Positions 1-7,072 of a DNA stretch of 10,590 bases are shown here, piece by piece. Position 1 is the first letter of the stretch, and the number at the start of each line of letters is the position of its first letter. Origin of the DNA: Chloroflexota bacterium (lineage in GTDB: Bacteria > Chloroflexota > UBA6077 > CF-72); the NCBI GenBank assembly GCA_019247135.1, contig JAFAPL010000773.1, positions 1 through 10,590 of the forward strand. Direction: 5' to 3'. The notes below the pieces were generated by a model. That model was not told the origin of the DNA, did not search any database, and was given only the letters and a program-made list of their open reading frames with translations. Made by a program: the position numbers and the translations under genes.

Positions 1-231
1 TCGAATCCTGATATCGGGGATCACTTCGAGCGCATCAATCACCGACTTTCCTAACGCGCTGTCGAGCTGGTTGTTGGACATGAGCTCCCGCACGCGGTCA
101 AACGAGATCGTGGCCTTCAGCTCCAAAAACGTTGCGAGCTCACGCAGCCCGGTTTGATGAGCGGGGACTGGAAACGGACCACGGTCTCGGGACCGCAGCG
201 CCTGCAGCTTGATGCGTGCACACCGCCGGAC
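1..231 (-). pseudogene. Coding-like open frame without a start, runs off left edge (unrecognised)
   Basis: Read on the minus strand, codons in register with bases 1-3 stay open from 231 down to 1. A TAG stop lies just upstream at 232-234. The composition looks coding: third positions are strongly G/C and the stretch TGLRELATFLELK...FDRVRELMSNN reads like an amphipathic helical protein. No ATG, GTG or TTG occurs between the upstream stop and about base 126. Possible internal starts are TTG at 124-126, GTG at 91-93 and ATG at 79-81; the ATG has GGGAG three bases before it. The coding character already present upstream of those starts argues for a gene that has lost its 5' end. I do not recognise the family. 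The alternative is an intact gene with a late start at 81 whose body lies outside the window. Confidence 0.33.
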
Positions 232-267
232 CTATGGCCCACCGCGCCAGCCCCCGACTGTACCCCG

Positions 268-290
268 TGTGGCCCGGCCACAGTGTGGCC
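268..290. repeat. Three alternating inverted copies of TGTGGCC
   Basis: TGTGGCC at 268-274, its reverse complement GGCCACA at 276-282, and TGTGGCC again at 284-290 are each separated by one base. Either adjacent pair can form a 7-bp stem, so two mutually exclusive cruciforms or hairpins are possible. A related CTATGGCC follows at 291-298. The function is unknown. Confidence 0.6.
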
Positions 291-515
291 CTATGGCCAG
301 CCCGCCTTGACACCGTTGCGACGCTCTGGTAGCGTTCGGCGCGCGTCCGAACGGACGCATTTTCGGGCGAGATCCAGGGCGTCGGCCGTGTTTGCGGTTG
401 GAGGCCGAGACGGCTCGATCCTGCCGGGGGGAAATTGTGCCGGGTCGGGCACTCGAGTCCATTCATCAAGAAGAGATAGACACACTTATCCGCAGTCCTC
501 GCGGCGTGTCATGTC

Positions 516-531
516 GGCTGCTGCGGCAGCC
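516..531. repeat. Inverted repeat GGCTGC-4-GCAGCC
   Basis: A 6-bp perfect stem with a TGCG spacer lies in the non-coding leader, 8 bp before the 540-555 palindrome. The same arms recur without a spacer at 710-721. There is no T-run, so it is not a classic terminator. Confidence 0.5.
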
Positions 532-539
532 ATGAGCAA

Positions 540-555
540 CAACGCCGCGGCGTTG
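540..555. promoter_or_regulatory. Perfect 16-bp palindrome, possible operator
   Basis: CAACGCCGCGGCGTTG is a perfect dyad centred on CG, inside the non-coding stretch about 210 bp before the transporter operon. The form and the central CG suit a dimeric repressor, for example a LacI/GalR-type sugar regulator. No regulator gene is present in the window to support a specific family. Confidence 0.35.
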
Positions 556-709
556 CTGGGGGACGCGCAGCGCCACCGACCGTGGCTAATCGACGTGTGT
601 ACCCAGGATTTGCGACTGCTACTCCACGGAGCAGAGGAGGTTGAAAAAGGGCGGCCCGTTGATGATGCCGCCGGCACCGTATTTCGCCCATTGATAGTGC
701 CGTAGTTCT

Positions 710-721
710 GGCTGCGCAGCC
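710..721. promoter_or_regulatory. Perfect 12-bp palindrome before the operon
   Basis: GGCTGCGCAGCC ends 41 bp before the ATG of the substrate-binding protein. It is followed directly by the 8-bp palindrome CCGTACGG (720-727, sharing two bases). Its position suits an operator or a leader hairpin, but short dyads are not rare in GC-rich DNA. Confidence 0.3.
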
Positions 722-751
722 GTACGGTTGCGTGTTTTGCCCATAAGGACA

Positions 752-757
752 AGAGGG
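752..757 (+). promoter_or_regulatory. Shine-Dalgarno AGAGGG
   Basis: A purine-rich Shine-Dalgarno sequence with five bases before the ATG at 763 fixes the start of the binding-protein gene. Confidence 0.6.
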
Positions 758-762
758 CCTAT

Positions 763-1827
763 ATGAGACTCACGAGAAGGCTAGCCGCCGCGAATCTCCT
801 GGCGTTGGTCATAGTGGGTTGTCAAGCCGCCGCACCTGCAGCAGCGCCGCCCGCGGCACCTGCTGCCGCGAATAATGGCGCAGCTGCGCCAACGGCCGCT
901 TCCGCGGCAGCCGCCGCCGCAGGGGCCGGGAATTGCGGCACCACGAAAGACGTTCGCATTGCCGTCGTCACGCATGGTCAGGCGACGTCGAACTTCTGGG
1001 CGGTCGTCCAGAATGGTGTCAAGCAAGCGCAGAAAGACCTGTGCATCAACGTTGAATACTCCTCGCCGGAGACATTCGACGTGGTTCGCATGGGAGAGCT
1101 CATCGACGCAGCCGTAGCCAAGAAACCAGACGGCTTGGTCGTGTCGATACCCGACGCGGATGCGCTGGGATCGCATATCAAGAAAGCGGTCGACGCCGGT
1201 ATTCCAGTTGTATCCATGAACTCCGGCAGTGACGTCTTCCAGAAATTCGGCGTCCTGACGCACGTCGGATCTGATGAGGGCGTCGCCGGCCTCGCCGGCG
1301 GACGGCGTCTCGGCGGCCTAGGCGTGAAAAACGCGATCTGCGTCAACGATGAAGTCGGCAACACTGCTCTCGACACCCGCTGCGCGGGCTTTACGAAGGG
1401 ACTGGCCGACACGGGCGCCACGATGAAAGTCCTGGCCGCACCGACCGGTGATCCGATTGGAGTCCAGAACGCGGTGGCCGCGGCATTGCAGGCTGACTCG
1501 ACAATCGATGGTGTCGTCACCATGGGCCCGGACGGAGCTGTGCCAACGCTCAAGGCGATCAAAGCCGCCAATCGCTTACCGCAGGTCAAGATGGCGACCT
1601 TTGACCTTGGCCCGGACACGCTTCAAGCGGTGCAGAGTGGTGATATTCAATTCGCCATCGATCAGCAGCAGTACTTGCAGGGTTACCTGCCAGTTCTCTT
1701 GCTCATGCTCTACAAGCAGTATTTGCTGATGCCAGGTGGCGGGCAGGCGATCCTCAGCGGCCCCAATTTCGTGACGAAGGACACCGCTGCGACGGTTCTG
1801 TCACTCGCGCAGAACGGCATTCGGTAA
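763..1827 (+). CDS. Sugar ABC transporter substrate-binding lipoprotein
   Basis: This is the extracytoplasmic receptor that captures a sugar-like ligand and delivers it to the permease encoded next. The 354-residue product starts with a lipoprotein signal: MRLTRR, a hydrophobic stretch, and the lipobox LVIVGC with lipidated Cys20. An Ala/Pro-rich linker follows to about residue 57. The mature domain has the two-lobed periplasmic-binding-protein fold of the RbsB/LacI type (Peripla_BP_4). Visible hallmarks are the opening strand VRIAVVTHGQATSNFW, LIDAAVAKKPDGLVVSIPD, AGIPVVSMNSG, the segment NDEVGNTALDTRCAGF, IDGVVTMGPDGA, and the C-terminal IQFAIDQQQYLQGYLPV typical of this group. The ATG at 763 is supported by AGAGGG at 752-757, five bases upstream. 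It is the first gene of the operon. The ligand cannot be read from the sequence; ribose, fructose, xylose and inositol binders all share this fold. Confidence 0.93.
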   Translation: MRLTRRLAAANLLALVIVGCQAAAPAAAPPAAPAAANNGAAAPTAASAAAAAAGAGNCGTTKDVRIAVVTHGQATSNFWAVVQNGVKQAQKDLCINVEYSSPETFDVVRMGELIDAAVAKKPDGLVVSIPDADALGSHIKKAVDAGIPVVSMNSGSDVFQKFGVLTHVGSDEGVAGLAGGRRLGGLGVKNAICVNDEVGNTALDTRCAGFTKGLADTGATMKVLAAPTGDPIGVQNAVAAALQADSTIDGVVTMGPDGAVPTLKAIKAANRLPQVKMATFDLGPDTLQAVQSGDIQFAIDQQQYLQGYLPVLLLMLYKQYLLMPGGGQAILSGPNFVTKDTAATVLSLAQNGIR

Positions 1828-1831
1828 GGGC

Positions 1832-2872
1832 GTGACCTCGGCGGCTGTCGCGTTCCGCAGGGATGAGCGAGTCCGACGAGTCGGCTGGCTCAGGCTCCTG
1901 ATCGGCCGGCCCGAACTGGCGGCTGTACTCGGCGCCATCCTCGTTTGGCTGCTATTCGCCGCATGGGCGGGCACGCGTGGGTTCCTCACTATCGCCGGCA
2001 CGGCCAATTACCTGGAAATCGCCGCTCAACTCGGCATCATCGGCTCGGTCGCATCGCTGTTGATCATTTCCGGGGAATTTGACCTCTCGATGGGTTCGAT
2101 GATCGGTGCGACCGGAATGATTCTCGCGCTGGCCATCAGCCACTTTAACGCTCCAGTGTGGCTGGGGGTGGTGGCTGCGTTTGCATTCGCATTGACCGTC
2201 GGCTTCATCAATGGGTTTCTCGTGGTCAGGACGGGGCTGCCATCCTTCATCATTACCCTCGCAGGTTTCTTCGGCCTGCGAGGGCTGGCGCTGGCGATGG
2301 CTCGTCTTCTGACTGGGACTACCGTCGTCGGTCAATTGGAACCACACACCGCCGGCAACTTTGTCACAACGCTGTTTACCGCCAACATCAATGGGTTCTC
2401 CATCGCTATCGTCTGGTGGGCTGTCGTCGCGACGCTCTGTCACTATGTGTTGACACGCACTCAGTTGGGCAACTGGATCTTTGGCTGCGGCGGATCCGCC
2501 AGTCAGGCCCGAAATCTGGGCGTACCGGTCGAGCGTGTGAAAATCGTCCTGTTCATGTGCACGGCTTCGGCAGCCTGTCTGCTTGCGGTGATCCAGGTAT
2601 TGGACGTCGGCAGCGCAGACGCGAACCGCGGCGTCCAGAAGGAGTTCGAAGCCATCATAACTGCTGTGATCGGTGGCACCCTTTTGAGCGGTGGCTACGG
2701 TACGGTCATTGGCACTGTCTTCGGCGCATTGACTCTGGCGATCACGCAGCAAGGTCTGTTTTTCGCCGCGGTCGACGCCGAGTGGTATCGCGTGAGCCTC
2801 GCCGCGATCTTACTGAGCGCCGTCCTGCTCAACCAGTACGTCCGGACGCGGGCGATGCGGACTCGGCAATGA
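1832..2872 (+). CDS. Sugar ABC transporter permease (RbsC/FrcC type)
   Basis: This 346-residue integral membrane protein (BPD_transp_2 family) is expected to form the channel with a second copy of itself. Roughly eight to ten hydrophobic segments can be picked out, beginning with [17 protein letters not shown] near residue 30. Family signatures include the [17 protein letters not shown] loop after the second segment, [18 protein letters not shown], and the cytoplasmic coupling region near residue 265-300 with [18 protein letters not shown]. The start is GTG at 1832, four bases after the stop of the binding-protein gene. The purine tract AAGGG right at that stop is too close for an ideal ribosome site, so translation probably depends on coupling. 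The 3' end overlaps the ATPase gene by ATGA. Length and order match frcB-frcC-frcA operons. Confidence 0.92.
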   Translation: MTSAAVAFRRDERVRRVGWLRLLIGRPELAAVLGAILVWLLFAAWAGTRGFLTIAGTANYLEIAAQLGIIGSVASLLIISGEFDLSMGSMIGATGMILALAISHFNAPVWLGVVAAFAFALTVGFINGFLVVRTGLPSFIITLAGFFGLRGLALAMARLLTGTTVVGQLEPHTAGNFVTTLFTANINGFSIAIVWWAVVATLCHYVLTRTQLGNWIFGCGGSASQARNLGVPVERVKIVLFMCTASAACLLAVIQVLDVGSADANRGVQKEFEAIITAVIGGTLLSGGYGTVIGTVFGALTLAITQQGLFFAAVDAEWYRVSLAAILLSAVLLNQYVRTRAMRTRQ

Positions 2873-3714
2873 CGGAAGCAGCTCTGGACCGCGACCGACG
2901 AACACCAGTCATCGAGCTGCGTGGGATAAGCAAATACTTTGGCACGGTCGTCGCGCTCGAGGACGTCTCAGTTTCGGTCCACGCCGGCGAAGTGGTGTGC
3001 CTGCTCGGCGATAACGGTGCGGGTAAATCGACACTCATCAAGATCATGTCCGGCGTGTTTCCACCCGATGCCGGCCAGGTGCTTGTGGATGGCGAAGAGG
3101 TCCACTTCCGATTCGCGCATGACGCGCGGGAGCGGGGAATCGCAACGGTGTTCCAGGACCTGGCGGTTATGCCGTTGATGTCGGTGACCAGAAACTTCTT
3201 CCTAGGCTCAGAACTAACTACTGGCTTCGGATGGGGCCCGCTGCGCCGATTCGACCGCAAGGCCGCGGATAAAGTCGCCCATTCTGAGCTTCTGAAGATG
3301 GGCATCGACTTGCGCGATACCTCCCAACTGGCGGGCACACTTTCCGGAGGTGAGCGACAGTCGTTGGCGATTGCGCGAGCGATCTATTTTGGCGCGCGGG
3401 TCGTCATTCTCGACGAGCCCACTTCGGCGCTGGGCATCAAGGAAGCCTCGATTGTGCTGCGCTACATCGTCATGGCGAAGACCCGTGGCCTCGCGGTGGT
3501 CCTCATCACGCATAATCCAAGCCACGCGTATCCGGTGGGCGATCGTTTCACGATTCTCGATCGGGGTCACAGTCTGGGCACGTACGCGAAGTCCACTCTG
3601 GAGCCCGTCCGCCTGCTCGGGCTCATGAGCGGTGGGGCCGAGCTCGAGGAGCTCACACACGAGCTCCACGACCTTGCCAAATCGATGCAAACATCAACGT
3701 CGAGGCCAGCATGA
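2869..3714 (+). CDS. Sugar ABC transporter ATP-binding protein, single-domain (FrcA-like)
   Basis: This cytoplasmic ATPase drives the importer. The 281-residue product has one nucleotide-binding domain, unlike RbsA, XylG or MglA, which carry two. Visible motifs: Walker [10 protein letters not shown], a Q-loop in VFQDLAVMP, the ABC signature [14 protein letters not shown], Walker [13 protein letters not shown], and the switch histidine in LITHN. After the switch, [20 protein letters not shown] and the C-terminal [17 protein letters not shown] resemble the FrcA group of carbohydrate ATPases. The frame stays open upstream to 2158, but that part only shadows the permease gene. The ATG at 2869 overlaps the permease stop (ATGA) and starts the normal N-terminus ahead of [12 protein letters not shown]. 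The stop again overlaps the next gene by ATGA, so the genes are translationally coupled. Confidence 0.92.
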   Translation: MTEAALDRDRRTPVIELRGISKYFGTVVALEDVSVSVHAGEVVCLLGDNGAGKSTLIKIMSGVFPPDAGQVLVDGEEVHFRFAHDARERGIATVFQDLAVMPLMSVTRNFFLGSELTTGFGWGPLRRFDRKAADKVAHSELLKMGIDLRDTSQLAGTLSGGERQSLAIARAIYFGARVVILDEPTSALGIKEASIVLRYIVMAKTRGLAVVLITHNPSHAYPVGDRFTILDRGHSLGTYAKSTLEPVRLLGLMSGGAELEELTHELHDLAKSMQTSTSRPA

Positions 3715-6038
3715 GCACGATCGAAACACCCGCGTCGAGCCGTCCCGAGCCCGCCCGACGAGTCCCCGTCCCTGGCGTGTCGGGCTACGTCGACCGGATC
3801 GCGGTGGAGCCTGGACGCGCCGTTCGATTCCACGTCAACGCGCCGGCCGCGTACGAGTTGTCGATCGCAAGGCTTGGTCGCGCGGCCATCCTCGACCCGA
3901 CCAGTGACGAGCGCGCTGATCGGGCCGACGTACAGGTCCTGGTCACGCGCCAGCAGTCGACTGCAAGCCCACAGACTCTTGCGGCCGGTTCTTACGTGTT
4001 CGTTCACGGTGAGCCGATCCCGCGTGGACCGCTAACACTGGCGACCTGGTTGCGCCTGTGGCGGCTGCCGGTGATCGATGCCGTTCAGTGGGCCTGGTTC
4101 GGCGTTCTGACGGACCTCGATTATCCGGAGGCGTGTCGATTTGGACTCCTGGTCGACCACCTGGGCCGGATTGGGGCATACGCGGGCGACGGAGGCATGT
4201 TTCGCCACTCCTGGCTGCACCTGACGGAGCCGCTTCTGGCGAACCATCTTGGTAAATGGGTACATGTTGCAGCTGCGGTATCAGAAGACGGCATCCGCAT
4301 CTGGCTAAACGGGCAGTCGGCATACGACTTCGCCGGTTCCATTCCCGAGAGCGGGTCCGGTCCGTACGCTCGGCTCAGGATTGGCGCAAACGCGGAGCAG
4401 GGCGCTGCCGATGATTTCCTGGACGGCGATCTCGCACAGCCATTCGTCGCCGCCGCCGCGCTTGACCAGACGAGTATCGCACGGCTGGTCCAAGATCGTG
4501 CTCACACTCCACTGGACGGGATCGTCAGCGGACCCTTGTATGCGGCCTGGCCGCTTGACGAGGAGCGCGGCGCCCAGGTCCGAGACATCTCCGGCAATCG
4601 TCGGAATGGGCAGATCGTGCAAGGTGGCACGTGGCAGATTGGTGGACCGGCACACGACGCGTCGCGGGGTGTGCCGGGTTACGAGCCGACCACGGATCCC
4701 GCCCGTGGGCACGGACTCCGCCTGTCGAGCGACGACCTGATCGACGCCGAATGGCCGGTCACTGATGAATGGAGCGTCCCGGAAGACGCAGAGTCCGGAC
4801 TCTACGTGGGCCGCGTGCGCCTCGAGGGACAGGATCCACAGCAAGCGACCTCAATTGTCTTCGCTGTTGCTCGAACTCGACCGCGACAGACAGGCAGCAT
4901 CGCGCTGCTGTTATCGACAAACACATGGTACGCGTATGGTCGTCGGCCGACGGATGTGCTGCGCATGGCCGGCTTGTCGTCGTCGTACTATTCGAACCAT
5001 ATCAGTGGTCGTCCGTTTTTCCACGTGCCGACGCTGGCGCCCATCCCGCGTGCCGATCCTTACGGTTTCGAGTCGCGGCGCGCCGCGTTCACCCGCCACT
5101 CCCACCTGGTGCGTCCGGAACGATACGCCGAAGCCTGGCTAGCTGCCGAGGGATACCCCTATGAGGTCATTGCTGATACGGACCTGCACGCCGAGCCGCA
5201 CCTGCTAGAAAACTTTGCTGCACTCATGATTGTCGGGCATAGCGAATATTGGACCGACGCGGAACGTGACGGTGTAGCCGCATTTCTGGGCAACGGCGGC
5301 CATGTCATCTCGCTATCTGGCAACACGCTGTGCTGGCGCACTAGCTTCAACGACGACTTGACGGTGCTGGAGTCGCGCAAGGCGGTCACATCGGAGGATG
5401 CGCGCTGGCTTTCGCCGGATGAATGGGGTGAGCGGTGGCACAGCGACGACGGGCGCCCGGGCAGTCTGTTTACCATGCTCGGCCGGCCCGGTTATGAAGT
5501 TCTCGGCCTTGACACGAAAGGCATGATCGACGACGGGACGCCGACCGCTTTCGACGCATTCACGGTGCTTCAGCCGGACCATTTCCTGTTCCATGAGCCA
5601 GTGCCAGTACCCCTCACGGCTCAGGGAACAGTCGGCGAAATGAATCTCAACGGGCCCAGAGCGAGCGGTTACGAGTTCGACGCGACGCCGGAGCAGGCGG
5701 GCCTGCTTGATCGCCCCCTCCCTGGCCTCGTTCTTCTGGCGCGAGCCACCAGCCAACGGAATATCGAATGGCATGGAGGCGAACAGTACGGTGGCGGAGA
5801 CATCGCGTACTGGAAACGGCAGGAAGGCGGGTGTGTGTTCAACGCGGGCAGCATCGGCTTCACAGGTTCCCTTGCAGTCGATCCAGGCGTACAGCAGCTC
5901 GTCCGGAATGTCCTGTTCCACTTTGGTATCCGGGCCGCCAGCCGCGACATCACAGGTCCGCCAGCCGCGGCATCACCTCCTGCGCCAGCAATCGCATCGA
6001 CCTCCGCCAGCGGTCCGCATCGTCCCAGTCGTGAGTGA
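3711..6038 (+). CDS. LamG-like plus N,N-dimethylformamidase large-subunit-like protein
   Basis: The 775-residue product is probably a C-N bond hydrolase of the dimethylformamidase (DmfA2, DMFA2_C) type. Residues about 95-260 form a LamG/concanavalin-like beta domain ([38 protein letters not shown]). Residues about 275-310 ([19 protein letters not shown]) begin a second LamG-like stretch, followed by a beta linker ([13 protein letters not shown]). Residues about 394-740 are the catalytic-type domain: STNTWYAYG (404-410), [38 protein letters not shown] (Glu512), [16 protein letters not shown] and [13 protein letters not shown]. Known dimethylformamidase uses a mononuclear iron held by two Tyr and one Glu; Glu512 is a good candidate ligand, and the Tyr ligands are less certain. 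No small subunit (DmfA1) gene is present. The ATG overlaps the ATPase stop, with GAGG at 3702-3705. The last ~33 residues are a Pro/Ala/Ser-rich tail mostly antisense to the next gene. The true substrate is unlikely to be dimethylformamide, given the sugar transporter in the same operon. Confidence 0.85.
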   Translation: MSTIETPASSRPEPARRVPVPGVSGYVDRIAVEPGRAVRFHVNAPAAYELSIARLGRAAILDPTSDERADRADVQVLVTRQQSTASPQTLAAGSYVFVHGEPIPRGPLTLATWLRLWRLPVIDAVQWAWFGVLTDLDYPEACRFGLLVDHLGRIGAYAGDGGMFRHSWLHLTEPLLANHLGKWVHVAAAVSEDGIRIWLNGQSAYDFAGSIPESGSGPYARLRIGANAEQGAADDFLDGDLAQPFVAAAALDQTSIARLVQDRAHTPLDGIVSGPLYAAWPLDEERGAQVRDISGNRRNGQIVQGGTWQIGGPAHDASRGVPGYEPTTDPARGHGLRLSSDDLIDAEWPVTDEWSVPEDAESGLYVGRVRLEGQDPQQATSIVFAVARTRPRQTGSIALLLSTNTWYAYGRRPTDVLRMAGLSSSYYSNHISGRPFFHVPTLAPIPRADPYGFESRRAAFTRHSHLVRPERYAEAWLAAEGYPYEVIADTDLHAEPHLLENFAALMIVGHSEYWTDAERDGVAAFLGNGGHVISLSGNTLCWRTSFNDDLTVLESRKAVTSEDARWLSPDEWGERWHSDDGRPGSLFTMLGRPGYEVLGLDTKGMIDDGTPTAFDAFTVLQPDHFLFHEPVPVPLTAQGTVGEMNLNGPRASGYEFDATPEQAGLLDRPLPGLVLLARATSQRNIEWHGGEQYGGGDIAYWKRQEGGCVFNAGSIGFTGSLAVDPGVQQLVRNVLFHFGIRAASRDITGPPAAASPPAPAIASTSASGPHRPSRE
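5935..5980. repeat. Imperfect tandem duplication, 23-bp period
   Basis: Bases 5935-5957 and 5958-5980 begin with the same 12 bases (CCGCCAGCCGCG), differ at one base, then share CATCAC. The last four bases differ (AGGT versus CTCC). The repeat sits where the 3' ends of the two convergent genes overlap, and the minus-strand gene's stop codon lies in the first copy. Because 23 is not a multiple of three, a duplication here would shift the reading frame of either gene. Confidence 0.6.
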
Positions 6039-7023
6039 CCCATAGCAATGTGCCGAAACCGCCGACGCGCTGGTAGAGCTCCCGGATCTGGCTCGCAACT
6101 GACTCCGGATCGCCCACCAGCCACATGTTGTCGATCATATAGTCCAGGGTCAGGTCGTCGGTGGGCAGGTCGTCGCGGACTTTCCAGAGCGCGTTTTGAC
6201 CGTTGCGCGAGAACATCTTGAAGAAGTAGTCCTCGTAGCCGCGCGCCAGCGAGCCGCGCCTGGCGAACGCGCGGGCCTCCGCGTTCGTCTCGTCAACGTA
6301 AATCTCGCGTGCAATCCGCCACACCGAGCGATCGGCAGTACGCTCGGCCTGTTGCGCGCCAGCTGCAACTTGATCCCAGTGGCTCTTCACAAAGCGGGCA
6401 TGCACCAGATTTGACGATAGCGGCGCCCAGCCCCGCTCACCGGCCGCCCGCATCAGGCGTGACTGAGCAGTCATGCCCGGAACCGCGATCGGCGGATGCG
6501 GTTTCTGAAACGGTTTCAGTGGACCACCCAAACCGACATCGGGGATCGGATTTCTGACGCGGATCGGCCAGAACTGGCCTGGCATGTCATACGGCGGATC
6601 CTGCGTCCATAACGTGAGGATGACGTCGATCGCTCGAAACATGAGCAATTCGGGGAGTTGGCCATCAATTCCGAAGAGCTCGAGATCGGTGGAGATTCGC
6701 CCAACACCGATACCGAAGTTGATTCGGCCTGCCGTCAAATGGTCGAGCTGAGCCACCCGATTGGCGGTGTTGGCGGGATGGTGCTGCGCCATGAGCACCA
6801 CCCCGGTACCGAAACGGATCTGCTTCGTCTCGGGGAACACGCGCGCGATGAACTGGTCAGGAGCTGGAATGTTCTCCCACGCCATGGTTGCGTGTTCGCC
6901 GATCCAAGCCTCGCTGTATCCCAGCTCATCAGCAAGGACCAGCAACTCACGATCCTCCTGGTAACTTTGGGTCAGCGGCTTCTCGGGCGGATGGAGGGGC
7001 ATCATGAACAGCCCTAAACGCAT
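5950..7023 (-). CDS. LLM-class flavin-dependent oxidoreductase (luciferase-like monooxygenase)
   Basis: The 357-residue product is a TIM-barrel oxidoreductase of the bacterial-luciferase superfamily, expected in the cytosol and using FMN (or F420) with an external reductase. The N-terminus MRLGLFMMPLHPPEKP is typical of the subgroup that includes proteins annotated as limonene 1,2-monooxygenase. Further family features are ADELGYSEAWIGEH (32-44), IRFGTGVVLMAQHHPANTANRVAQLDHLTAGR (69-100), NFGIGVGRISTDLELFG (102-118), PPIAVPGMTAQSRLMRAAGERGW, and the C-terminal [32 protein letters not shown]. The ATG at 7023 has GAGG seven bases upstream (complement of 7031-7034). Its last 89 bases overlap the end of the dimethylformamidase-like gene on the other strand. 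It is divergent from the dehydrogenase gene, with a 49-bp gap. The substrate is unknown; limonene is only a name attached to relatives. Confidence 0.92.
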   Translation of the reverse strand: MRLGLFMMPLHPPEKPLTQSYQEDRELLVLADELGYSEAWIGEHATMAWENIPAPDQFIARVFPETKQIRFGTGVVLMAQHHPANTANRVAQLDHLTAGRINFGIGVGRISTDLELFGIDGQLPELLMFRAIDVILTLWTQDPPYDMPGQFWPIRVRNPIPDVGLGGPLKPFQKPHPPIAVPGMTAQSRLMRAAGERGWAPLSSNLVHARFVKSHWDQVAAGAQQAERTADRSVWRIAREIYVDETNAEARAFARRGSLARGYEDYFFKMFSRNGQNALWKVRDDLPTDDLTLDYMIDNMWLVGDPESVASQIRELYQRVGGFGTLLWVTHDWDDADRWRRSMRLLAQEVMPRLADL

Positions 7024-7050
7024 GCTTGTACCTCGGTCGTCAGCCTACCG

Positions 7051-7068
7051 CGCCATTCTAGAATGGCG
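7051..7068. promoter_or_regulatory. Perfect 18-bp palindrome in divergent intergenic gap, probable operator
   Basis: CGCCATTCTAGAATGGCG equals its own reverse complement over all 18 bases. It lies in the 49-bp gap between two divergently transcribed genes, 27 bp from the flavin oxidoreductase start and 4 bp before the chosen dehydrogenase start. A dimeric regulator bound here could block both. There is no T-run, so a terminator is unlikely. No other copy was seen in the window. Confidence 0.55.
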
Positions 7069-7072
7069 ATTG

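Larger units (their letters stand above)
232..762. other. Non-coding leader region upstream of the ABC operon
   Basis: No frame here gives a convincing protein. The longest plus-strand frame (154-705) and the minus-strand frames are rich in Arg, Ser, Pro and Trp and show no family motif. The region holds several dyad symmetries, listed separately at 268-290, 516-531, 540-555 and 710-721. It ends with the Shine-Dalgarno sequence of the binding-protein gene. It most likely contains the operon promoter, but I see no convincing -35/-10 pair. The nearest candidate is TTGATG at 659 with TATTTC at 680, whose 15-nt spacing is too short to rely on. Confidence 0.6.

Noticed and set aside
154..705. A 183-codon plus-strand frame before the ABC operon
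   Set aside because: It has no family motif, is rich in Arg, Pro, Ser and Trp, and spans dyad-rich DNA. It reads as a chance frame in GC-rich sequence.
826..930. GC-rich repetitive stretch as a structured RNA or repeat
   Set aside because: It is explained by the Ala/Pro codons of the lipoprotein linker.
2158..2868. Upstream extension of the ATPase frame
   Set aside because: It lies inside the permease gene in another frame and has no similarity to ATPase N-termini. The ATGA overlap start at 2869 gives the normal protein.
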